5,204 nt of DNA from Mycobacterium sp. (GTDB lineage Bacteria > Actinomycetota > Actinomycetes > Mycobacteriales > Mycobacteriaceae): assembly GCA_018500005.2 (NCBI GenBank), contig JAHBAP020000360.1, positions 1-5,204 of the forward strand, read 5' to 3'. Made by a program: the position numbers and the translations under genes. Positions 1 to 4,621 of the stretch are shown here, piece by piece (within the stretch, counting starts at the first letter, position 1; each line of letters begins with the position of its first letter). The notes beneath the pieces are model-generated. The model did not search any database. It was not told the origin of the DNA and worked only from the letters and a program-made list of their open reading frames with translations.

Positions 1-61
1 CGGCACACCTCGTTTCACCCCGGAGGTGATGGGCGGCATGCCCGCGCAGCGAGGCGTCGAA
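1..61. repeat. Left arm of a perfect 61-bp inverted repeat
   Basis: These bases are the exact reverse complement of 320-380; the match stops at position 62 and may continue past the window edge on the outer side. The peptidase reading frame stays open through the arm, but after the family-typical Phe-Asp-Ala-Ser (codons 61-50) the translation loses all resemblance to S53 peptidases. Genuine peptidase sequence therefore probably ends near position 50. Bases 50-61 encode FDAS on the minus strand. Their inverted copy (320-331) encodes Arg-Gly-Val-Glu of the same gene, so this 12-base stretch is probably the junction microhomology of a fold-back event. Confidence 0.93.
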
Positions 62-631
62 CGCCGTGGTCCCGTGCCGCAGTGCGGTGGACAGGGCCGA
101 ACGCACCGGGGCGAGGTCGGTGGCGGTGAACAGCCGATCGCAACCCCAGCCGATGGACAGACTCCAGATCGCGCCGGGGAACTGGGCGTCCACCGACCGC
201 ATCAGCTCGCCGACCTTGTCGAAACCGCGTGCGTCGTCTTCCACGGTCGGCCGCGCGTTGACCAGCACCAGTTTCGCGTCCGGGGCCACTGCGTGGATCA
301 CCTGAAGGTCCATCGTGGATTCGACGCCTCGCTGCGCGGGCATGCCGCCCATCACCTCCGGGGTGAAACGAGGTGTGCCGAATAGGTCGCTGAACATATC
401 GAGGTCGGCTTGGTCGAAACCGTCGAAACCGAATACCGCCACAGTGACGCCCTTGCCGGTAAAGCCCTCATCCACAAGAGGTTTGGCGTTGTACGCGGTA
501 ACCAATTGGTTCGGCAGCAGTCCGCCGTCCGGTACGTCCAGTGGCGGCGTCGGGGGAACGACCGTGCGGTGCGGAAGGTATCCGAAGATGCGGCCCAGCC
601 CGGTCACCTCGGATTTCAGCACGTCGGGCAT
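1..631 (-). CDS. S53 (sedolisin/kumamolisin-type) peptidase, catalytic part, truncated at window edge
   Basis: This is the 3' continuation of the peptidase gene that begins at 1021. The family comprises secreted serine-carboxyl proteases, usually active at acid pH, made with a long propeptide. The frame is open on the minus strand from position 697 leftward, and codons 697-632 (including GHIFYASPQQPE) are the end of the propeptide. ATG 631 is only the first start codon after the break and is probably not the true start. The segment GKGVTVAVFGFDGFDQADLD begins the catalytic domain. E-S-T-M-D (Glu 320-322, Asp 308-310) fits the catalytic Glu-xxx-Asp pair of sedolisins. SLSIGWGCD and then FDAS follow, and FDAS normally leads directly into the oxyanion-hole Asp. 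The oxyanion Asp and catalytic Ser are not present. The last 49 bases are an inverted duplicate, not native sequence. Family call is firm; whether the gene is intact in the organism is doubtful. Confidence 0.75.
   Translation of the reverse strand, partial: MPDVLKSEVTGLGRIFGYLPHRTVVPPTPPLDVPDGGLLPNQLVTAYNAKPLVDEGFTGKGVTVAVFGFDGFDQADLDMFSDLFGTPRFTPEVMGGMPAQRGVESTMDLQVIHAVAPDAKLVLVNARPTVEDDARGFDKVGELMRSVDAQFPGAIWSLSIGWGCDRLFTATDLAPVRSALSTALRHGTTAFDASLRGHAAHHLRGETRCA
320..380. repeat. Right arm of the 61-bp inverted repeat (native copy)
   Basis: This arm is the reverse complement of 1-61, with 258 bases between the arms. It reads as normal S53 peptidase coding sequence on the minus strand, from FGTPRFTPEVMGGMP to RGVE, and joins smoothly to coding sequence on both sides. 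It is therefore taken as the native copy and the left arm as the duplicated, inverted one. Confidence 0.93.
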
Positions 632-697
632 CTCAGGCTGCTGAGGTGAGGCGTAGAAGATGTGGCCCGGGTCGGGGCCGCCGCGTGCCCGGTGCTC

Positions 698-735
698 TTA
701 AACCGAGCCCCGGAGGCCGGGGGCACTGCCGCCCG
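698..735 (-). other. Frame break in the S53 propeptide
   Basis: In the gene's own frame this stretch reads RPGGSAPGLRGSV then TAA, which is unlike a propeptide. In the frame shifted by one base it reads GARAAVPPASGARF, closer to the usual Ala/Val-rich segment before the His-x-Arg of S53 propeptides. After the stop the original frame gives EHRARGG and IFYASPQQP, which fits. This suggests a pair of compensating small indels, one in the GGGCGCCCGGGC run near 735 and one at TTTAA near 700, rather than a simple nonsense change. A single nonsense mutation remains possible. Confidence 0.5.
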
Positions 736-1021
736 GGCGCCCTGCAAGCAGGGCCCAGCGTCCCCCGCCGTGCCAGCGTACCGAGAGGTTGCGCGACCGC
801 GCCCACGCCGTGAGTGCGACCGGGTCGGACGGCTGGCGCAATGATGCGGTGATTTGGGCGTGGTCGGATCGGGCCGCCCCGAGGTCCGCCGCGGCGGCGA
901 GCAGCCGGGCATAGGGGCCGCCGATGACGTTGCGGGGCGGCGGGGCCCAGCGGTCTGCCGCGACCCCCGCGGTGGCGACGACGGCGATCACCGCGGCGAT
1001 CCGGGTCAGGCGGGGGATCAC
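698..1021 (-). CDS. S53 peptidase, signal peptide and propeptide part, frame-broken
   Basis: This is the 5' part of the sedolisin gene. GTG 1021-1019 overlaps the TGA of the upstream membrane-protein gene (GTGA), so translation is probably coupled. The first ~20 residues form a signal peptide: a basic start (IPRLTR), a hydrophobic core (IAAVIAVVATAG) and a likely cut after GVA or VAA. Residues ~35-85 (DLGAARSDHAQITASLRQP, then TAWARSRNLSVRW and WALLAG) resemble the pro-kumamolisin activation domain, which keeps such proteases inactive until secretion and self-cleavage. The frame ends at TAA 700-698, in the middle of the propeptide, whose remainder resumes in the same frame immediately after the stop. 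The 107-residue product would be exported but have no protease domain. It could be a pseudogene, a sequencing error, or less likely a separate small protein. Confidence 0.7.
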   Translation of the reverse strand: MIPRLTRIAAVIAVVATAGVAADRWAPPPRNVIGGPYARLLAAAADLGAARSDHAQITASLRQPSDPVALTAWARSRNLSVRWHGGGRWALLAGRPGGSAPGLRGSV

Positions 1022-2187
1022 TGTGCTAGTCCGGTGGGTTCTCCCCGCAGACGCCGGGCGGACCGGGAGGAGGCCCGCTCGGCGCCTCCGCACTGGGAAC
1101 AGAACGGCATATCCGGCACGGTGGCGGTGCAGTGGATGCATCGGATCGGCTCGTCGGAGGCCTCGTCGGGAAGTTCGTGCAGGACCGCGAGTTGTATGGC
1201 GCATCGAAGCGCGAGCAGCGCAGTGAGGGTGAGGACAACATTGATCAGGGTTTCCAGTCCATGAGGATTGTTGCCGGCGGCGACCATGTACACGGCGAGG
1301 TAACTCGCCGCCGTGATCGCGGCACAGAGGACCAGACTCACCCGAATCCCACTTGGTTGCCCCGTTCTTCGAGTGGGGCGGAACCACAGCAGAATCCCCA
1401 TCGTCCCCCCGGCGGCCGTCGCGATCAGTGGGTCGCAGACGCCGTCGAGGATGGCCTCGGACAGCAGCCGCGACGAGTCGTAGTTGTCGATCAGGCCTGC
1501 GATGAACTGGGGTGCGAGCCAGGTCACGGTGCCGGCGGTCGTAAAGGACAGCGCGCCCAGGGCACCGATGACGAATCCGTCCAGCGACTCCACAGTCGGC
1601 AGGCGCAACATCCGCACCACCGCCGCCGGCACCAGCATCAGCACGGAATCGCCGACCGACACCGCCAGTCCCAGGTTCACCACGTTGATCATCTGGAAGC
1701 CGGCGGACAGTGGGATGTCGTAGGAACTGGCGACCTGGGCTCCCGACCACGTCCACCAAACCACGCCGAGCGCGATGCCGATCAGCGAAGACAGGATCAT
1801 CGCGCGGGCCGGAATGTCCCGGAAGATATCGGAGCGCCACAGGTAGAGGAAGAAGAGCAGAGGTATCCCGAACGCGGTCAGGACGACCAGTAACGGAAGC
1901 AGCTTCAACATCGCGGCTACGATCAGAGCGGCCAGCGCCAGGAACAGTCCATGCCTGAACGGGATGCGGTCTCGGTCGGCGAGGTGCGGGCAGAGGGTAC
2001 TCGTAAACAGCGGCAGGTAGACCGGCTGATCGTGCGCGGCGACAAACGCCTTGGGTCGCAATCGTTTCTGACACGCGGTGACTGCTAGCCGCTGGTCTGC
2101 TCCGCAGCTACCGCAGAATGGCCCGACCGGCACAGCGGACCGACATGTCGGACAATCCCTGGTTCGCCGGTCGGCCGTTTCTGCCAT
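1018..2187 (-). CDS. Multi-pass membrane protein with N- and C-terminal zinc ribbons, PrsW-like core (tentative)
   Basis: A 389-residue protein of unknown function. ATG 2187 begins MAETADRR just ahead of the first zinc ribbon, 13 bases after the chorismate mutase stop; a longer frame back to 2259 runs through the mutase gene and is not used. The N-terminal ribbon has Cys12, 15, 25 and 28; the C-terminal one has Cys350, 353, 363 and 366. Both are CxxC-x9-CxxC with PFC before the third Cys. Between them lie about eight hydrophobic segments (about 81-117, two; then 130-147, 166-195, 203-231, 253-269, 281-304 and 311-336). The helix with DGFVIGALGALSF and the later DPLIATAAGGTMG resemble the spacing of PrsW-type intramembrane metalloproteases, but the usual EExxK, FxxxE and HxxxD residues are absent (Gly219 stands where Glu is expected). 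It may be a non-catalytic relative. The PrsW link is inferred by eye; the membrane and zinc-ribbon calls are secure. Confidence 0.8.
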   Translation of the reverse strand: MAETADRRTRDCPTCRSAVPVGPFCGSCGADQRLAVTACQKRLRPKAFVAAHDQPVYLPLFTSTLCPHLADRDRIPFRHGLFLALAALIVAAMLKLLPLLVVLTAFGIPLLFFLYLWRSDIFRDIPARAMILSSLIGIALGVVWWTWSGAQVASSYDIPLSAGFQMINVVNLGLAVSVGDSVLMLVPAAVVRMLRLPTVESLDGFVIGALGALSFTTAGTVTWLAPQFIAGLIDNYDSSRLLSEAILDGVCDPLIATAAGGTMGILLWFRPTRRTGQPSGIRVSLVLCAAITAASYLAVYMVAAGNNPHGLETLINVVLTLTALLALRCAIQLAVLHELPDEASDEPIRCIHCTATVPDMPFCSQCGGAERASSRSARRLRGEPTGLAQ

Positions 2188-2200
2188 TTTGTCTCGGGCG

Positions 2201-2500
2201 TCAGTGGCCGAGCCGTCCCCGGCCCATCCGCAGCAGCAGCATCGCCAGGTCCTTACCATCCTGGCCCAGCGTGCTGTAGCGCTCGATGACCTTCATCTCC
2301 CGGCTGTGCACCAGTCGGGTGCCGCCGGAGGCCATCCGGACCTTTCCGATCGCCTGGGACACCTCGGTGCGCCGTTTGACCGCGGCCAGGATCTCGGCGT
2401 CGAGGCGGTCGATCTCCAGGCGCAGCGCGTCGATATCGGATTCGGTGAGTTCTTCGGTGGTCATGTCGTGGTTCTCCTGGTGTGGGGGTTCTGGTCTCAT
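2201..2500 (-). CDS. Chorismate mutase, AroQ class, mycobacterial intracellular type (Rv0948c-like)
   Basis: Converts chorismate to prephenate in the cytoplasm, the committed step towards Phe and Tyr. The 99-residue product is all-helical AroQ type. Counting from ATG 2500, Arg27, Arg44, Arg55 and Arg67 line up with active-site arginines 18', 35, 46 and 58 of the M. tuberculosis enzyme, and Glu68 follows Arg67. The tail GRGRLGH matches the C-terminus that, in M. tuberculosis, is reshaped when the mutase binds DAHP synthase (AroG), which raises its weak activity and confers Phe/Tyr feedback. The start is ambiguous. ATG 2500 has GAGG 10 bases upstream and the start MRPEPPHxEN seen in M. tuberculosis. 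ATG 2464 has a better ribosome site and would give 87 residues with all catalytic residues. The gene lies 18 bases after an attenuator-type terminator and heads the minus-strand cluster. Confidence 0.95.
   Translation of the reverse strand: MRPEPPHQENHDMTTEELTESDIDALRLEIDRLDAEILAAVKRRTEVSQAIGKVRMASGGTRLVHSREMKVIERYSTLGQDGKDLAMLLLRMGRGRLGH
2474..2478 (-). promoter_or_regulatory. Ribosome binding site for an internal chorismate mutase start (ATG 2464)
   Basis: On the minus strand AGGAG lies 9 bases before ATG 2464-2462, a better site than the one before ATG 2500. The internal start gives MTTEELTES and leaves the whole catalytic fold intact. The shorter product may be the main or a second form. 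Conservation of the residues between the two starts argues that the longer form is also made. Confidence 0.4.
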
Positions 2501-2518
2501 CAGGTCCGGGCCTCACAC

Positions 2519-2558
2519 AAAAAACAAGCCCCGGATCGCCGATGCGGACCGCGGGGCT
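2519..2558 (-). terminator. Intrinsic terminator (attenuator) before chorismate mutase
   Basis: Read on the minus strand, AGCCCCG (2558-2552) pairs perfectly with CGGGGCT (2533-2527). TTG and then six T (2524-2519) follow. The 18-base loop region can form a further short CCG/CGG stem. A GC-rich stem followed by a U-run is the standard intrinsic terminator, and such structures are uncommon in mycobacteria. Its position, between a Phe/Tyr-rich leader peptide and 18 bases before the gene that makes the Phe/Tyr precursor, indicates attenuation rather than the end of an upstream gene, since there is no upstream minus-strand gene. Confidence 0.8.
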
Positions 2559-2586
2559 GTCGAGTTGAGCAGCTATGCCTCCACGG
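2549..2586 (-). promoter_or_regulatory. Antiterminator pairing (2:3) of the attenuator
   Basis: On the minus strand CCGTGGAGGC (2586-2577) can pair with GCCCCGCGG (2557-2549). This gives nine base pairs with one bulged A (2580) and one G-U pair, closing a 19-base loop. The downstream strand overlaps the 5' arm of the terminator by six bases. The upstream strand overlaps the 3' arm of the leader hairpin by four. The three structures are therefore mutually exclusive in the classical way. Folding was done by eye; energies were not computed. Confidence 0.6.
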
Positions 2587-2632
2587 GCACCGAGGACCGG
2601 TACCCGTAGAAAAATCGCTGACTGGACTGCAC
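2573..2632 (-). CDS. Phe/Tyr-rich leader peptide controlling chorismate mutase
   Basis: A 19-codon frame starting at GTG 2632: MQSSQRFFYGYRSSVPVEA, stop TAG 2575-2573. Residues 7-11 are Phe-Phe-Tyr-Gly-Tyr, four aromatic residues out of five, while the rest contains none. No Trp is present, which fits a Phe/Tyr rather than a Trp sensor. The stop lies 14 bases before the terminator stem. In attenuation, scarce charged tRNA-Phe or tRNA-Tyr stalls the ribosome on these codons, the antiterminator forms and the operon is read; with ample Phe and Tyr the ribosome reaches the stop and the terminator forms. No strong ribosome site is visible: AGGTGG lies 12 bases upstream. A leaderless start at the GTG is plausible. 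The start codon is inferred; the aromatic run and its placement are seen directly. Confidence 0.75.
   Translation of the reverse strand: MQSSQRFFYGYRSSVPVEA
2583..2607 (-). promoter_or_regulatory. Leader (pause) hairpin 1:2 over the Tyr codons
   Basis: On the minus strand ACGGGTACCG (2607-2598) pairs with CGGTGCCCGT (2592-2583) over ten base pairs including one G-U, closing a five-base loop GTCCT. The 5' arm contains both Tyr codons of the leader peptide (2608-2606 and 2602-2600). A ribosome stalled at Phe-Phe-Tyr-Gly-Tyr would mask this arm and free the 3' arm for antitermination. Confidence 0.65.
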
Positions 2633-2638
2633 ACGCTG

Positions 2639-2668
2639 AGTGTGCCACCTGGTGGCGCGCCTGCGCAA
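2639..2668 (-). promoter_or_regulatory. Candidate promoter of the chorismate mutase operon
   Basis: On the minus strand TTGCGC (2668-2663) and CACACT (2644-2639) are separated by 18 bases, with TGG directly before the -10, as in an extended -10. The expected start point, about seven bases downstream, falls on the G of GTG 2632. The leader peptide would then be translated from a leaderless transcript, which is common in mycobacteria. The -10 matches the consensus only partly. Confidence 0.4.
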
Positions 2669-2672
2669 AGGA

Positions 2673-2695
2673 CTGTCACCGCCCGGCGGTAAGTT
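2673..2695 (+). promoter_or_regulatory. RecA-independent DNA-damage (PafBC-type) promoter of uvrD1
   Basis: The mycobacterial damage promoter consensus is tTGTCRgtg-N8-TAnnnT. Here cTGTCAccg (2673-2681) is followed by exactly eight bases and then TAAGTT (2690-2695). The core TGTCR, the spacing and the -10 all match; three flanking positions (first, seventh and eighth) differ. The expected start point near 2702 lies only about three bases before ATG 2705, so the mRNA is nearly leaderless, consistent with the weak ribosome site. Induction by DNA damage suits a repair helicase. Confidence 0.6.
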
Positions 2696-2704
2696 GAGTG
2701 GGTC

Positions 2705-4612
2705 ATGAGTGTGCAGGCCACCGATATAAGCGCCGAGTTCCGGCACCCCGCAGGTCCTGAGGAACTGCTCGAAGGGCTGAACCCCCAGCAGCGCCGGGCG
2801 GTGCTGCACGAAGGGGCCCCGCTGCTCATCGTCGCCGGTGCCGGGTCGGGCAAAACCGCGGTGCTCACCCGCCGGATCGCCCACCTGCTGGCCGCCCGCG
2901 ACGTCGGCCCCGGCCAGGTCCTTGCCATCACCTTCACCAACAAGGCCGCCGCCGAGATGCGGGAACGGGTGGCTCACCTGGTGGGTCCGCGGGCCCGCAA
3001 CATGTGGGTGTCGACCTTCCACTCCACCTGCGTGCGAATCCTGCGCAACCAGGCCTCGCTGCTGCCCGGCCTGAATTCGAACTTCTCCATCTACGACGCC
3101 GACGATTCCCGCCGCCTGCTGCTGATGATCGGCAAGGACATGGGGCTCGACGTCAAGCGCTACTCGCCGCGTCTGCTGGCGACGTCGATCTCCAACCTGA
3201 AGAACGAGTTGACCAGCCCGGAGGAGGCCGTCGCCGCGCTGGAACCGGGCGGCGACGATATGGCCCGAATCGTCGCGGAGGTCTACGGCGAGTACCAGCG
3301 TCGGCTGCGAGCCGCCAACGCGCTCGACTTCGACGACCTGATCGGCGAGGCGGTTGCGGTGCTGCAACGCCACCCCCAGATCGCCCAGTACTACCGGCGG
3401 CGGTTCCGGCACATCCTGGTCGACGAGTACCAGGACACCAACCACGCCCAGTACGTGCTGGTGCGCGAGTTGGTCGGGGTAGGGGCGTCCGACACCGATG
3501 CGGTTCCGATGTCCGAGCTGTGCGTCGTCGGTGACGCCGACCAGTCGATCTACGCCTTCCGTGGTGCGACTATCCGCAACATCGAGGATTTCGAGCGTGA
3601 CTTCCCCAGCGCCACAACGATTCTGCTCGAGCAGAACTATCGTTCCACCCAGACCATCCTGTCGGCGGCGAACTCCGTCATCGCCCGCAACACCGGCCGG
3701 CGGGAGAAGCGGCTGTGGACCGACGCCGGTGACGGGGAGCTGATCGTCGGCTACGTCGCCGACAACGAGCACGACGAGGCCCGCTTCGTGGCCGGCGAGA
3801 TCGACACCCTCGTGGAGGGCGGAGGCGGCGTCGCCTCCCGATTCAATTTCGGGGACGTCGCCGTCTTCTACCGCACCAACAACTCCTCCCGAGCGTTGGA
3901 AGAGGTGTTCATCCGCGCCGGCATCCCCTACAAGGTGGTCGGCGGGGTCAGGTTCTACGAACGCAAGGAGATCCGCGACATCGTCGCTTACCTGCGGGTG
4001 CTGGACAACCCCGGGGACGCGGTGAGCATGCGCAGGATCCTGAACACCCCGCGCCGCGGAATCGGCGACCGCGCCGAGGCGTGCCTGGCCGTCTACGCCG
4101 AGAACACCGGCGCCACGTTCGCCGATGCGTTGGTTGCCGCCGCCGAGGGCCGGGTGCCGATGCTCAATACCCGGTCGGAGAAGGCGATCGCCGGATTCGT
4201 CGAACTACTCGACGAATTACGCGGCCGGTTGGACTCCACTGCGGGAGGGGAACTCGGCGACCTCGTCGAGGCGGTGCTCGACCGGACCGGATACCGCCGG
4301 GAACTGGAGTCCTCGAGTGATCCGCAGGATCTTGCTCGGTTGGACAACCTCAACGAATTGGTCAGCGTCGCACACGAATTCAGCATCGACCGGGCCAACG
4401 CCGCCGCGCTCGCCGCGGAGGAAGCAGCAGCCGAAGACTCCGTCGATGATGAGGACGACCCCGAGACCGGCGTGCTCGCCGAGTTCCTGGAGCGGGTGTC
4501 ACTGGTGGCCGACTCCGACGAGATCCCGGCGGATGATGCCGGGATGGTCACCCTGATGACGTTGCACACCGCCAAGGGCCTCGAATTCCCGGTGGTGTTC
4601 GTCACCGGCTAG
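2705..4612 (+). CDS. uvrD1: ATP-dependent DNA helicase UvrD1 (PcrA type), N-terminal 635 residues, ended by an in-frame TAG
   Basis: Superfamily 1A 3'-5' helicase of nucleotide excision repair; in mycobacteria UvrD1 is stimulated by Ku or by dimerisation. The start MSVQATD matches M. tuberculosis UvrD1. Seen in order are the Q motif (LNPQQRRAV, 25-33), Walker A (AGAGSGKT, 44-51), motif Ia (TFTNKAAAE, from 76), motif II (VDEYQDTN, 239-246), motif III (GDADQSIYAFRG, from 276), motif IV (LLEQNYRST, 307-315) and motif V (TLHTAKGLE, 619-627). Cys460 in the 2B region sits in the same segment as the cysteine reported to form the redox-dependent UvrD1 dimer in M. tuberculosis. An acidic Ala-rich insert (about 569-587) looks longer than in M. 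tuberculosis. The frame stops at TAG 4610-4612, where the family has Trp (VTG-W-EDGMFPH), so motif VI and the C-terminal domain are lost. Read through, the protein would have 798 residues (about 771 in M. tuberculosis). Alone, this fragment should not be an active helicase. Confidence 0.95.
   Translation: MSVQATDISAEFRHPAGPEELLEGLNPQQRRAVLHEGAPLLIVAGAGSGKTAVLTRRIAHLLAARDVGPGQVLAITFTNKAAAEMRERVAHLVGPRARNMWVSTFHSTCVRILRNQASLLPGLNSNFSIYDADDSRRLLLMIGKDMGLDVKRYSPRLLATSISNLKNELTSPEEAVAALEPGGDDMARIVAEVYGEYQRRLRAANALDFDDLIGEAVAVLQRHPQIAQYYRRRFRHILVDEYQDTNHAQYVLVRELVGVGASDTDAVPMSELCVVGDADQSIYAFRGATIRNIEDFERDFPSATTILLEQNYRSTQTILSAANSVIARNTGRREKRLWTDAGDGELIVGYVADNEHDEARFVAGEIDTLVEGGGGVASRFNFGDVAVFYRTNNSSRALEEVFIRAGIPYKVVGGVRFYERKEIRDIVAYLRVLDNPGDAVSMRRILNTPRRGIGDRAEACLAVYAENTGATFADALVAAAEGRVPMLNTRSEKAIAGFVELLDELRGRLDSTAGGELGDLVEAVLDRTGYRRELESSSDPQDLARLDNLNELVSVAHEFSIDRANAAALAAEEAAAEDSVDDEDDPETGVLAEFLERVSLVADSDEIPADDAGMVTLMTLHTAKGLEFPVVFVTG
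4610..4612 (+). other. uvrD1: In-frame amber codon in uvrD1 (expected TGG, Trp636)
   Basis: Reading continues in the same frame directly after the TAG with Glu-Asp-Gly-Met-Phe-Pro-His, exactly the conserved continuation of motif V. One base change (TGG to TAG) explains the break, with no indel. It is either a genuine nonsense mutation or a base-calling error. Confidence 0.9.
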
Positions 4613-4616
4613 GAGG
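4611..4616 (+). promoter_or_regulatory. Shine-Dalgarno-like AGGAGG allowing restart after the uvrD1 stop
   Basis: AGGAGG overlaps the TAG and lies five bases before ATG 4622-4624, in the original frame. The presumed ancestral TGG would give GGGAGG, a weaker match, so the same base change both stops translation and improves a restart site. Restart is an inference. Confidence 0.4.
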
Positions 4617-4621
4617 ACGGC

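Noticed and set aside
62..319. An invertible (phase-variable) segment flanked by the 61-bp inverted repeats
   Set aside because: The segment lies inside a continuous S53 reading frame, no recombinase is present, and the left arm breaks the gene rather than offering an alternative end. A fold-back artefact explains it better.
1132..1893. A 253-residue plus-strand frame, and others at 2078-2692 and 26-644
   Set aside because: They are antisense to well-supported minus-strand genes, with Arg/His/Gln-rich low-complexity translations and no recognisable motif.
1022..2074. A long minus-strand frame running from 2074 into the peptidase start
   Set aside because: Upstream of GTG 1021 it is the Arg/Pro-rich shadow of the membrane-protein gene in another frame; only the part below 1021 is coding.
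2573..2632. The leader frame as a chance short ORF
   Set aside because: Four aromatic codons in five, no others elsewhere in the peptide, and the exact placement before a terminator and chorismate mutase make chance unlikely.
2633..2704. A LexA (SOS) box before uvrD1
   Set aside because: No sequence resembling TCGAAC-N4-GTTCGA was seen; the PafBC-type motif is the better damage signal.
2633..3772. A 399-residue minus-strand frame antisense to uvrD1
   Set aside because: It is a shadow of the helicase gene. Only its last 19 codons (2573-2632), outside uvrD1, are believed, as the leader peptide.
4610..4612. Amber recoding (pyrrolysine or programmed readthrough) in uvrD1
   Set aside because: The family has Trp here, there is no readthrough signal I recognise, and this lineage is not known to recode TAG.
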